A stretch of DNA of 64,000 bases from a bacterium 1XD21-70 (GTDB lineage Bacteria; Bacillota; Clostridia; Lachnospirales; Lachnospiraceae), in assembly GCA_003669055.1 (NCBI GenBank), contig RAYB01000026.1:1-64000 (forward strand). Reading direction: 5' to 3'. How positions within the stretch are numbered: position 1 is the stretch's first letter; every line of letters begins with the position of its first letter. Below are positions 51,172 to 59,553 of the stretch, piece by piece. The position numbers were made by a program, and so were the translations under genes. The notes below the pieces were generated by a model that saw only the letters and a list, made by a program, of their open reading frames with translations, made no database searches and had not been told where the DNA came from.

Positions 51172-53154
51172 TCAGACAGGCGCGTCGTCCGACTTTGCCG
51201 CAACTGCCCTCACCTTTACTAACTGCACTCCCAGCACCGCCGCCAGGCAAAGCAATCCCAGCAGATCCGTCTTTCCGCCGCCGTCAATCAAAAGCAGTGC
51301 ACCGGCAGCAGCCACAATGCGGAGCACCACATTCAGCCGGCCTCTCAGATACCCCTCCACGGCCGCCGCTATCAGCAGCACTCCTGCACAGGAGGTCGCT
51401 ATCACCTGGATTCCGCTGAGCCATGTCACATTCTCCAGCAAAAGCTGCGGATTATACACAAACATAAACGGTACGATAAATCCCGCCAGAGCCAGCTTCA
51501 CCGACTGCCAGCCCGTCTTCATCGGACTTCCCCCGGAAAGCCCGGCCGCCGCAAATGCAGCCAACGCCACCGGCGGCGTCAGATTGGCAAACATGGCAAA
51601 ATAGAAGCAGAACATATGCGCCGCGATCTCTGCCTGCCCTAACTCCACCAGGGCCGGAGCCGCAATCGTCGCCGTAATCAGATAGGACGGAATGGACGGA
51701 AGACCCATGCCAAGGATCATACACGTCACCATGGTAAACAAAAGGGTCAAAAACAGGCTGGCGGCAGCACTGCCCGGTATCGCATACTGGCCAATCTTGA
51801 TAATGGCATGTGCCACATTCAGCGCAAAGCCGGTCAGGCCGCAGATGCCCACAACAATACCCACACAGGCGCAGGCAATGGCCACCGACACGGTTGACTT
51901 CGCCCCGGACACAAAGGCATCCCCGATATCCCTCAGGCTCATCCGGCTGACCGGACGCAGTTCTGCCACCAGAATCGTCACCACAATCGTCCAGAAGGCA
52001 CCAAACAGGACAGTTTTGCCGCTAAAGATCAGCATGTAAAGCAAAAATACGATCGGGATCAGCAGATGCCCCCGCTCCCTCATTACATTCAGAACCTTTG
52101 GCATCTGCTCCTTCGGCAGGCCGCTGAGTCCGTCCTTTTCTGCCCTCATCTGCACCTGGAGAATGATTCCCAGATAATAAATCAGGGCCGGCAGCACGGC
52201 AGCACGGATGATCGCGCCGTATTTGACTCCCAGTGTCTCCGCCATTACAAAGGCCGCCGCTCCCATAATCGGCGGAAGAAGCTGCCCGCCCACAGAAGCC
52301 GTCGCCTCCACGGCCCCGGCAAATTCCCTGGAATATCCGGTCTTCTTCATCAGCGGAATCGTAAAAGTACCTGTTGTCACAACATTTGCCACCGCCGAGC
52401 CATTGATGGAACCAAGAAAACCCGAAGCCAGCACCGCCACCTTTGCCGGGCCGCCCTTCGTATGCCCGGCCAGCGCATTGGCAATGTCATTGAAAAACTG
52501 GCCCATGCCACATTTGTTCATCACATCGCCAAAGATAATGAAAAGCACGATATAAGTTGCCGAAACCTTTACCGAAGAGCCATAGATCCCATAAATATCC
52601 GTTGTCAGGTAGGTAACCACCCGGTGCCAGTTATATCCGCGGTGGCGGAAAATCCCCGGAAAAGAACGTCCGAACAAAGCATACACCAGAAAAATTGCCG
52701 AGAGAATCGAGAGCGCCGGCCCGGAAATCCGGCGGGAGCACTCCATCACCAGCAAAATCAACAACGTTCCCATAATAATATCGATTGTCTCCCCGGAAAA
52801 CCCGGTAGAGATAAAGACCGGATAACGAACAAACACATAGACCGGCATCACCGCACACAGGGCAACAAAAATCCAGTCATACCAGCTGATCTTTTTGCGG
52901 CTGCTCTTTGAAAATGCCGGATACAACGCAAAGCCCAATACCAGCACCAGCCCCACATGGATGGCATGATGCTTGATATTCACCATCTGCAGCAGCCGGA
53001 TTCCCGACGCATAGGCCAGGTGATAGATCGTAAACGCCAGGCACAGTACATAGACCAGCCGGTTCAGATACACATTCCCGAACTTCCGTGTGCGGGATTC
53101 TTTTTCGTATTTCTCCATAATCTCTTCGCCATTGGCTTTTTTCCCATCAGACAT
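51172..53154 (-). CDS. TRAP transporter fused permease (TAXI type)
   Basis: The 660-residue membrane protein joins the small (DctQ-like, first four helices) and large (DctM-like, 12 helices) TRAP subunits. The large part is recognised by GSINGSAVANVVTTGTFTIPLMKKTGYS and GAVEATASVGGQLLPPIMGAAAFVMAE, and by TCMILGMGLPSIPSYLITATIAAPALV. It imports a substrate, driven by Na+, using the TAXI solute-binding lipoprotein encoded upstream. It overlaps the DUF1850 gene by 8 bases. Substrates of TAXI-TRAP systems include glutamate, dicarboxylates and other organic anions. Confidence 0.92.
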   Translation of the reverse strand: MSDGKKANGEEIMEKYEKESRTRKFGNVYLNRLVYVLCLAFTIYHLAYASGIRLLQMVNIKHHAIHVGLVLVLGFALYPAFSKSSRKKISWYDWIFVALCAVMPVYVFVRYPVFISTGFSGETIDIIMGTLLILLVMECSRRISGPALSILSAIFLVYALFGRSFPGIFRHRGYNWHRVVTYLTTDIYGIYGSSVKVSATYIVLFIIFGDVMNKCGMGQFFNDIANALAGHTKGGPAKVAVLASGFLGSINGSAVANVVTTGTFTIPLMKKTGYSREFAGAVEATASVGGQLLPPIMGAAAFVMAETLGVKYGAIIRAAVLPALIYYLGIILQVQMRAEKDGLSGLPKEQMPKVLNVMRERGHLLIPIVFLLYMLIFSGKTVLFGAFWTIVVTILVAELRPVSRMSLRDIGDAFVSGAKSTVSVAIACACVGIVVGICGLTGFALNVAHAIIKIGQYAIPGSAAASLFLTLLFTMVTCMILGMGLPSIPSYLITATIAAPALVELGQAEIAAHMFCFYFAMFANLTPPVALAAFAAAGLSGGSPMKTGWQSVKLALAGFIVPFMFVYNPQLLLENVTWLSGIQVIATSCAGVLLIAAAVEGYLRGRLNVVLRIVAAAGALLLIDGGGKTDLLGLLCLAAVLGVQLVKVRAVAAKSDDAPV

Positions 53155-53650
53155 CGGATAAATACCCCCTTCTTTTTATGATCTCTCCGCGGATCCGGCT
53201 TGCATCCGGCAGGGAACGAAAATCAATAATTTCTTGTCCATTCAGTGTAAAACTCTTCATATATTTATCGGATGTAATCCAGCTGAACCTGGGAAATACG
53301 CTGTTGATCTCCTCCATCCAGACCAGCCCGTCTTCTATCCGCGTGGGCACATCCATTTCCGCCGGAATCCCGGCACCATAGCCCGCTACCGCGATGGCAT
53401 CCAGATTAAACTGAAAATCCTCTGTCACCGTATAGTACTCATACCAGGGAATATGCTCAAAGGAATGCTCAATCTCCAGGCTCAGCTTATCCCCCGCCTC
53501 GATGGGAACAGAAAGCACCACCTCATCCCGCCCCCGGTCATACAGCCGGAAAACCGTCCCGGCCGGAGCCAGGAATGCCCACCAGAAAAACCCGGCTGCT
53601 GCCGCCAGGAGGGCGCCCGTCCCTAACCAAATAAATTTTCTTTTCCTCAT
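53147..53650 (-). CDS. DUF1850 membrane-anchored protein
   Basis: The 167-residue protein begins MRKRKFIWLGTGALLAAAAG with one membrane helix and then a domain containing LSLEIEHSFEHIPWYEYYTV, the core DUF1850 motif (H-S-x-E...W.E.Y). DUF1850 genes regularly lie between TAXI binding-protein and fused permease genes, as here, so it is probably an accessory of the transporter. The ATG at 53650 follows cgggagggttttgtg; the extended frame to 53749 is not supported. Confidence 0.82.
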   Translation of the reverse strand: MRKRKFIWLGTGALLAAAAGFFWWAFLAPAGTVFRLYDRGRDEVVLSVPIEAGDKLSLEIEHSFEHIPWYEYYTVTEDFQFNLDAIAVAGYGAGIPAEMDVPTRIEDGLVWMEEINSVFPRFSWITSDKYMKSFTLNGQEIIDFRSLPDASRIRGEIIKRRGYLSDV

Positions 53651-53835
53651 CACAAAACCCTCCCGGGAACCAGAGGTTTGCCGCCTCTTTCCACATGCAA
53701 AAGAGTGCGGCTGCAGTTTCCTGCTTTCAAGCCGCACCGTTTTGTCCATCTTGCTGCCGTTTTGTCCGCTCCCAGGCCAGCCGCGCTTTTCTTTTTGCAG
53801 CGCCCTGCCTCCTAGGGCACACGGCCTGCCTCTTC

Positions 53836-54924
53836 TTATTTTATATATCCGTTGTCCTTCCAGAATGCCTCTGCACCCGGATGGAGCGGAAGCTGGATAT
53901 CATCCACACCAAAAGTGATATCGATATTCTTGTCGGCCGCGTTGTGGGATGCCTTGATCGTGCTGATATTCTCAAACACACCGTTCAGGATGTCGTACAC
54001 CATATCATCGCTCAGATCCTCGCGAACCAGCATGATATTGTAAACGAATACCCCTTCCACATCCTCTTTGTTGTTATATGTATCTGCCGGGATCACAGAC
54101 TCCGCATAATACGGATAATCATTGACCAGCTTTTCACGCCCCTCGCCATCGATCGGGATCACCACCATATCATAAGAAACCCCCAGATCCATCACCGTTG
54201 CATTGGGCAGGCCGGACGTCACGAATACCGCATCGCACTGGCCGTTCTTCATATTATCGATCGCCTCGCCATAAGCTAAGTAATCCGGGGTAATGTCATC
54301 ATAGGTAATCCCGTAAGCATCCAGGATCATGCGGGCATTGATCTCGACACCGGAATTGGCCGCACCTACGCCAACCCTCTTCCCCTTTAAGTCCGCAACC
54401 GAGGTGATACCTGTGTCGGCGGTCGTAACCAGCTGCACATAATTGGGCCACAGCCGCATCAATGCCTTCAGGCCGCTGGCCGCTTCCTTCCCCTCATATG
54501 CCCCGGTCGCTGTATAAGCCTGCATTACGGCATCCTGCATGGCAATCGCAATCTCCGCGTCTCCGTTTAAGATATTCTGGATATTCTGTCCGGTAGCATT
54601 GGTCGCCTCCGCCGAGGTCTGGTACCCATAATCGCCCAGGGCTGTCGCAAAAGCCCCGCCGATCGGGAAATAAATCCCGGAGGTAGGGCCGGTTCCCACT
54701 GTGATAAACTCCTTTGCCCTCTCTTCCGGGGTCAGCCCTTTGGAAGATCCCTCTGCCGCTGCCGTTGTATCCGTATCCTTTGCATCTGCGGCTGCCGTTG
54801 TATCCGTTGCCGCCGCTGTTGTGCCCGCCGCCGTCGCGGCCGTATCCCCGGATCCCCCACAGGCCGTTACCGATACTGTCACACAACCCGCCAATGCCAA
54901 TGCCATCAACCGTCTCATCCTCAT
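53836..54924 (-). CDS. TAXI-family TRAP solute-binding lipoprotein
   Basis: The 362-residue lipoprotein has a lipobox VTAC with Cys22 and then a Thr/Ala/Asp-rich linker of about 55 residues with a repeated TTAAA pattern. The binding domain starts near residue 67 (EERAKEFITVGTGPTSGIYFP) and has the TAXI core LKGKRVGVGAANSGVEINARMILDAYGI. It delivers substrate to the fused permease. The ATG at 54924 follows agagggaaaatct. Long low-complexity linkers of this kind hold the domain away from the membrane. Confidence 0.92.
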   Translation of the reverse strand: MRMRRLMALALAGCVTVSVTACGGSGDTAATAAGTTAAATDTTAAADAKDTDTTAAAEGSSKGLTPEERAKEFITVGTGPTSGIYFPIGGAFATALGDYGYQTSAEATNATGQNIQNILNGDAEIAIAMQDAVMQAYTATGAYEGKEAASGLKALMRLWPNYVQLVTTADTGITSVADLKGKRVGVGAANSGVEINARMILDAYGITYDDITPDYLAYGEAIDNMKNGQCDAVFVTSGLPNATVMDLGVSYDMVVIPIDGEGREKLVNDYPYYAESVIPADTYNNKEDVEGVFVYNIMLVREDLSDDMVYDILNGVFENISTIKASHNAADKNIDITFGVDDIQLPLHPGAEAFWKDNGYIK

Positions 54925-55033
54925 AGATTTTCCCTCTTTTCCTCTTAATTTCTCTCCTCTTATTTGCCATGTATGTGGAGTTTTAGGCACTCTGAAGAGT
55001 TCCTGTTACAAACAGCTGCCACTTACAAGTTAT

Positions 55034-55054
55034 CAATTGTAGCCTCTACAATTG
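55034..55054. promoter_or_regulatory. operator-like palindrome downstream of the TAXI-TRAP promoter
   Basis: A perfect 9-3-9 inverted repeat, caattgtag-cct-ctacaattg, lies at about +3 to +23 of the predicted transcript. Its length and place suggest a repressor site; GntR/FadR-family proteins bind palindromes of this kind. No regulator gene is adjacent. Confidence 0.65.
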
Positions 55055-55063
55055 TTTGTATGT

Positions 55064-55092
55064 ATTATAGTGTTAAAGTGTTAAATTGTCAA
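55064..55092 (-). promoter_or_regulatory. promoter of the TAXI-TRAP operon
   Basis: TTGACA (55087-55092), 17-base spacer, TATAAT (55064-55069) on the minus strand: both perfect. The spacer includes an 8-bp tandem repeat (gtgttaaa twice on the plus strand). The leader is about 130 bases long and contains the palindrome. Confidence 0.85.
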
Positions 55093-55134
55093 CCTTTTTT
55101 TAACAGATCCCTTTTCAAGCCGTCCATTCACCCG

Positions 55135-55163
55135 TTGACAATCCCCAAAAGGAGTGATAAAAT
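55135..55163 (+). promoter_or_regulatory. promoter of tmRNA
   Basis: TTGACA (55135-55140), 17-base spacer, TAAAAT (55158-55163), 34 bases before the tmRNA 5' end. Confidence 0.85.
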
Positions 55164-55197
55164 AAGGTTACCGGGGTAGGCCGCGGTAATCCAGTAA

Positions 55198-55534
55198 GGG
55201 GTTGTACTGGTTTCGACGGGGGTCATGCAGCTGGTGAAGCTATCCGCATGCGGTGCGTTAAACGGCAAAATTAAAATTAAACGCTGAAGAAAATTTAGCA
55301 TACGCAGCTTAATTGCTGCTGTCAGCCTTAGTGCACTCACACATTAAGAACCTGGCACCGACTATGTGAGAAACGACGTATATTAAGCTTTGCGTATACG
55401 GGCGTATGATGAAGCTACTAAAGCCGTAAGGATGTCTGCTTTCGTACGGCAGAGGGAATGCCAAACAACAGACTATGATAGTAGAAGAACAGGGAATTGA
55501 TTTTCGGACAGGGGTTCGATTCCCCTCAGCTCCA
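55198..55534 (+). ncRNA. ssrA: transfer-messenger RNA (one-piece)
   Basis: The tRNA-like ends ggggttg (55198-55204) and cagctcc (55527-55533) pair with two G-U pairs, the 5' part has the conserved tactggtttcgacgggg, and the T-arm gggttcgattcccct is present; 3' CCA is not encoded. The tag reading frame from the resume codon is gca aaa tta ... gca gct taa, encoding AKLKLNAEENLAYAA, which ends in the expected AA for ClpXP degradation. Pseudoknot sequences follow between the tag and the T-arm. It rescues stalled ribosomes with SmpB. Confidence 0.96.
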
Positions 55535-55536
55535 CG

Positions 55537-55579
55537 TAAAAAGAGATCCGTCTGCGATAGGCCGGATCTCCTTTTTTTG
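55537..55579 (+). terminator. intrinsic terminator of tmRNA
   Basis: gagatccg/cggatctc stem (55543-55570) followed by a run of seven T. It may also stop transcription of the convergent aminopeptidase gene. Confidence 0.88.
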
Positions 55580-55594
55580 CTTTCTTTCTGCCTT

Positions 55595-57673
55595 TCAGCG
55601 TCCCTCTAACGCCTCATTCAGCTTCTGCGTCCCCTCTGCCGCAAACCTCCCGCCGCGGATCACAAAATTCCTTGTCCCGCCGGGAAGCACTGCCACGATA
55701 TCCCCCAGTTCCGAGTAAGGGACGGTAATATCCAAATGGCACCCGAAATATGCCTTGGACACATCCTCCCTGCGCAGGGCGGACCGTTCATTCTCCTTGG
55801 CAACCATCTCCCTGCCGTCCGGGTTATACATGGGGGCATCCTCGCTCCAGCTATAGCAGGTATCCCCCACGGCAAAATGCGGCCCCATCTTTTCTGCAAT
55901 CAGGATCGGCAGCTTTTCCTGTATCTGGAAACGTTCTGCCATGGCATAGGCCACCGTGTTCGTCCCAATGGCAAACTCCCCCATCGGCAGTGTGTCATGG
56001 TTCTTTAAGATCTCCTGCCGGATCAGCTTTTTCCCTTCCTCCGGATCCTCAAAATTCTCACAGGAATACCGTACTACCATGCCATCCTGAAACCACAGAC
56101 GCAGATCCTTGAACTGGATGCCCCCTAAGTATGCCCTGCCTACATGCAAAAGCCCTTGTGTTCCTGCAAGCCTGGGGGAAGTAAACACCTCCCCCAGGGG
56201 GATATTCACGTCTGCCACACAGTTTTCAAAATTCGTCTCCCTCTCCACATCCCTCAGGGGATGGAGCGTAACCCGGATGTCGGTATCGTTGCCCTCCCCG
56301 CCGGTCACCTGCACATATTCTGCCTGTTCCAGCACCCGAATGATATCCTGCTGGATTTTTTGGTACATCCCGTAATCCAGGGTATTGATGCGGATCGTCT
56401 CAGCAAAAATCTCCTCAAAATCCGGCCCGATCCCCGGCACGGGAAATGCAATGATGGTAAAGCTTGTCTCATCTGCCGGGATATAATGGTTCACGATCGG
56501 CATGGATTCATTGGCATAGGATGTCAGCAGCTTCTCCTGCTGCCGGCTAAGCGCCCATGCCGCCTTTTTATTTACCGGTTCAAACTGCGGCTCCCCAAAG
56601 GTTTCCACCACCGCAGGGCCGGCATAGGCGGCCGCCTCCTTCCGGAAGGCCTCATAGGCAGTCTTAAGCACCGCTAGCTTCCGCTCCTTAAATGCCTTAT
56701 CCAGATAGACCGCCTGGTCATAGCGGTGGTCATAATCATACTGCCGGTTGGGGGAGGCACTGTGGTAGCCCACCTTGCGGCTTGGGCTCTGTGTCACCGA
56801 CCAGACTGCCGCCCGGTATATGGCTGTTTCCAGCCCCATCTCCTTAAACTGCAGGACTGCTGCCCGGATCATCCTCTCAAACCCCAGTTCATAGCGGACC
56901 GCCACCGTACTTTTCTTAGAGAGATCCCTCCCCAGCACCTCAAACCCTTTCCGGTACCCTTCCGTATAGGCGGATGCCATCCTTTCAATGGTTTCCTCCG
57001 GCAGGGTGTTGAGAAAGGCGGCTGTCTTTTGTTCCGTCTCCGAGATGTACTCCCCAAACCGGTAGAGGTACCTAAGATCCGACAAATCGCTTTCCATAAT
57101 AATATCCTTGGCAAAGGATAAGCCAGGATCCAGCTGCTCCCGGATCCGGTATGGCAATGTCACATCTGTGTAGTCGCTGTTAAACCAATAAAGGACAGAT
57201 GCCACGCTCTTTTTTTCCGGGATCCCCTCCTCAAACATATTATAAAGTTCGATCAATGTCTCGCAGAGGATCGTGATATCCTCCAGGCGGCATTCGTAGG
57301 CGAACACAATACAGCCCCTAAGCTGGGCATAAAATGCCGACAGGTACTGCCCCAGCCCACTGCCCAGGATCTCCGCCGCATAATCCGGGTTCGCATAGCT
57401 TTTATTGTAATTCTGCGGAAGGATATCCTCATACAGGGCATGGTTCCACCTGGCAAGTTCCTCAAGAGAAAGCCCATCCATTTCTTCCCTCAGCTGCATC
57501 CTGGCCAGCTTTTCAATCATTTCCACAAACCTTGCCATGCTCACAAAATAAGCCTCGAACGGCTCTTCCACCTGCCCCTCCTCCTGCAAAAACCCTTGTA
57601 TCCTTTCCATGGCCAGGTCATAGCGTTCCCGGATCCTTGTATTCGTTTCCATCCATAGTTCTTGATATTTCAT
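55595..57673 (-). CDS. M29-family aminopeptidase (AmpS/aminopeptidase T type)
   Basis: The 692-residue product has a C-terminal metal-dependent M29 domain: GEFAIGTNTVAYAMAERF, then KLPILIAEKMGPHFAVGDTCY and YFGCHLDITV supply the Glu and His ligands of the two-metal site. The N-terminal 300 residues form a helical domain longer than the classical 410-residue AmpS, as in a clostridial subgroup. It removes N-terminal residues from peptides in the cytosol. The ATG at 57673 (after aggaaagggaaatggc) overlaps the stop of the gene upstream by 4 bases; the longer frame from 57835 only reads through that gene. Confidence 0.85.
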   Translation of the reverse strand: MKYQELWMETNTRIRERYDLAMERIQGFLQEEGQVEEPFEAYFVSMARFVEMIEKLARMQLREEMDGLSLEELARWNHALYEDILPQNYNKSYANPDYAAEILGSGLGQYLSAFYAQLRGCIVFAYECRLEDITILCETLIELYNMFEEGIPEKKSVASVLYWFNSDYTDVTLPYRIREQLDPGLSFAKDIIMESDLSDLRYLYRFGEYISETEQKTAAFLNTLPEETIERMASAYTEGYRKGFEVLGRDLSKKSTVAVRYELGFERMIRAAVLQFKEMGLETAIYRAAVWSVTQSPSRKVGYHSASPNRQYDYDHRYDQAVYLDKAFKERKLAVLKTAYEAFRKEAAAYAGPAVVETFGEPQFEPVNKKAAWALSRQQEKLLTSYANESMPIVNHYIPADETSFTIIAFPVPGIGPDFEEIFAETIRINTLDYGMYQKIQQDIIRVLEQAEYVQVTGGEGNDTDIRVTLHPLRDVERETNFENCVADVNIPLGEVFTSPRLAGTQGLLHVGRAYLGGIQFKDLRLWFQDGMVVRYSCENFEDPEEGKKLIRQEILKNHDTLPMGEFAIGTNTVAYAMAERFQIQEKLPILIAEKMGPHFAVGDTCYSWSEDAPMYNPDGREMVAKENERSALRREDVSKAYFGCHLDITVPYSELGDIVAVLPGGTRNFVIRGGRFAAEGTQKLNEALEGR

Positions 57674-58095
57674 GCCATTTCCCTTTCCTGAAAGCAGCAG
57701 GCATCTCCTTGTGCATGGCAATAAGCCGAATACCGGACCGGATGTCCGGCCGCCTGTCCGGAAGCATCCGGCTTCCCCGCAAGGCCTGCTACCACTATGC
57801 AGATCCAAAATACCACCAATACCCCTGACATCCATATCCCGATTTTTGCCAGCAGGTAATTCTTGTCCCTCTCCATCAGTGACAGCCCCCCATAAGCCAG
57901 GGCGACGACGGCAAACAGCAGGCTGCTAATCCCCCAGGCCGCCACATCCAGCCCTCCCCTGCCCTGCTGCCCGACACTTAAGGAAATGCTGACCCCACAC
58001 AAAATCAGGGAAACCAATGCCAGGGGCAGGCCGATGAGGCTCCTTTTCGCAAACGGTTTTCTGATATAAGAAATTTTATGCCTCGGTTTTCCCAT
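57670..58095 (-). CDS. small integral membrane protein (DUF6142-like)
   Basis: The 141-residue product has three membrane segments (LIGLPLALVSLILCGVSISL; GISSLLFAVVALAYGGLSL; IWMSGVLVVFWICIVVAGLAG) and a Cys/His-containing tail. It resembles the DUF6142 group. The start overlaps the VanZ-like gene by 20 bases and the stop overlaps the aminopeptidase start by 4 bases, so the three genes form one translationally linked unit. Function unknown. Confidence 0.7.
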   Translation of the reverse strand: MGKPRHKISYIRKPFAKRSLIGLPLALVSLILCGVSISLSVGQQGRGGLDVAAWGISSLLFAVVALAYGGLSLMERDKNYLLAKIGIWMSGVLVVFWICIVVAGLAGKPDASGQAAGHPVRYSAYCHAQGDACCFQEREMA

Positions 58096-58552
58096 GCATC
58101 CTCCTCCTTATCCTTAACCACTGCACCACGCGGTAGGAAACATACCCCAGCACCCCTCCGATTGTATTGAGCAGCAAATCATCCACATCAAAACTCCCCA
58201 CCTTAAATACAAGCTGTACCGTCTCAATACAAAGGCTCAGCCCAAAGCAAAGGCTTATGGTGTTGTACCACTTTTTCCCCCTCTTGCTGACCACTGGCAG
58301 AAAAAAACCACACGGCATGAACGCCACCACGTTCCCCACCACATTAAGCAGAAAAGCCTCCATCCCCAGCTGATGTCTATATTGATAGAACCGTCGGATC
58401 TCCTTAAACAGTTCCAGATTATATGCATATTCCCGTTGCGCCGGATCCCTCCCAAAGGACTCGGCAAAAAACACAAAATAAACCAGAACCGTCAGGTAAA
58501 CCACAAAAAGCACCCACCCGAATTTCTGATTCCTGGTCGTGTTCCTTATCAT
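58076..58552 (-). CDS. VanZ-family membrane protein
   Basis: The 158-residue protein has four membrane segments with family motifs NVVGNVVAFMPCGFFLPV and CIETVQLVFKVGSFDVDDLLLNTIGG, the signature of VanZ (some relatives give low-level teicoplanin resistance; most have no known role). The ATG at 58552 follows gagagggaaagag; the extended frame to 58636 is not supported. It begins a three-gene unit ending in the aminopeptidase. Confidence 0.88.
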   Translation of the reverse strand: MIRNTTRNQKFGWVLFVVYLTVLVYFVFFAESFGRDPAQREYAYNLELFKEIRRFYQYRHQLGMEAFLLNVVGNVVAFMPCGFFLPVVSKRGKKWYNTISLCFGLSLCIETVQLVFKVGSFDVDDLLLNTIGGVLGYVSYRVVQWLRIRRRMHGKTEA

Positions 58553-58689
58553 CTCTTTCCCTCTCGATCTATAACTGGTACTTTCCCAAAAGCAATGATA
58601 CGCCGCCTCCGGATCCCCTAAGAATAGAGGCAGCAAAAGGAGGCAGCCCCTCCCTGCGGATAAAGAGGCTGCCTTCCCCCTTCCTATCC

Positions 58690-58839
58690 CTAAAACACGA
58701 TCTCAGCTTTTCTTTTCAGAAGGATGCTCCCGCTGACAATCGACACCACGCCGACCGCAACGCCTGCCACCAAAATCACGATGCCTGCGGCAATGCTGCA
58801 CGCCCCTGTGTTCCTCATGGTTTTATAAATCCGTTCCAT
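58690..58839 (-). CDS. 49-residue membrane protein
   Basis: A short frame opens at ATG 58837-58839, seven bases after AAGGAGAGGGCAT. It encodes MERIYKTMRNTGACSIAAG, one long hydrophobic helix (IVILVAGVAVGVVSIVSGSILL) and a basic end KRKAEIVF. The strong ribosome site, the N-in basic start and the place 18 bases after pyrE on the same strand support translation. Similar small proteins with the pattern R-N-T-G-A-x-S-I are known to me from Lachnospiraceae, but no function. Confidence 0.7.
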   Translation of the reverse strand: MERIYKTMRNTGACSIAAGIVILVAGVAVGVVSIVSGSILLKRKAEIVF

Positions 58840-58857
58840 AATATGCCCTCTCCTTGC

Positions 58858-59532
58858 TTACTTTGCTCCATACTGTTCATAGTATGCGTCAATAGCGGCT
58901 TTCAGATTCTCATCGATGATAATTTTCCCTTTATAGGGACGGTTGTAAAGGTGCTCCACCACCTCTGCCATCGTCACGATGGCTGTGGTCTTAAAGCCGT
59001 ATTTCTCTTCCATCTCTTTCAGTGCCGACTTCTCCCCCTGCCCGCGTTCCATCCGGTCTACGGACACCACCAGGCCAAGCACAGCGATGTCGCCCTGGGC
59101 ACGGAGGATCGGAAGGGTCTCCTCAATGGATGTCCCTGCTGTGGTAACATCCTCAATAATCACTACCCGGTCTTTGTCCTTTACCGGGCTTCCCAGCAAA
59201 ATCCCCTTATCTCCGTGGTCTTTAACTTCCTTGCGGTTGGAGCAATAACGGATATCTGCCTGGTAAAGTTCACTGATCGCCATCGTTGCCGCAACCGTCA
59301 AGGGTATCCCCTTATACGCCGGCCCGAACAGCACATCAAAATCTGTACCGAAACGCCCTTCTATCGCCCTTGCATAATACTCCCCCAGCTGGCGCAGCTG
59401 GCTTCCGGTACGGTAAAAACCAGTATTGACAAAAAACGGTGTCTTCCGCCCGCTCTTGGTGACGAAATCCCCAAAACGCAGCACTTCGCTGTCAATCATA
59501 AATTCAATAAATTTCTTCTTATATTCTTCCAT
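58858..59532 (-). CDS. pyrE: orotate phosphoribosyltransferase
   Basis: The 224-residue enzyme makes OMP from orotate and PRPP. The PRPP motif is VVIIEDVTTAGTSIEET; FFVNTGFYRTGSQL and FGPAYKGIPL are the substrate-site loops. The ATG at 59532 follows gtggagggccacg. It is the last gene of pyrF-pyrK-pyrD-pyrE, 21 bases after pyrD. Confidence 0.95.
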   Translation of the reverse strand: MEEYKKKFIEFMIDSEVLRFGDFVTKSGRKTPFFVNTGFYRTGSQLRQLGEYYARAIEGRFGTDFDVLFGPAYKGIPLTVAATMAISELYQADIRYCSNRKEVKDHGDKGILLGSPVKDKDRVVIIEDVTTAGTSIEETLPILRAQGDIAVLGLVVSVDRMERGQGEKSALKEMEEKYGFKTTAIVTMAEVVEHLYNRPYKGKIIIDENLKAAIDAYYEQYGAK

Positions 59533-59553
59533 CGTGGCCCTCCACACTCTTTC

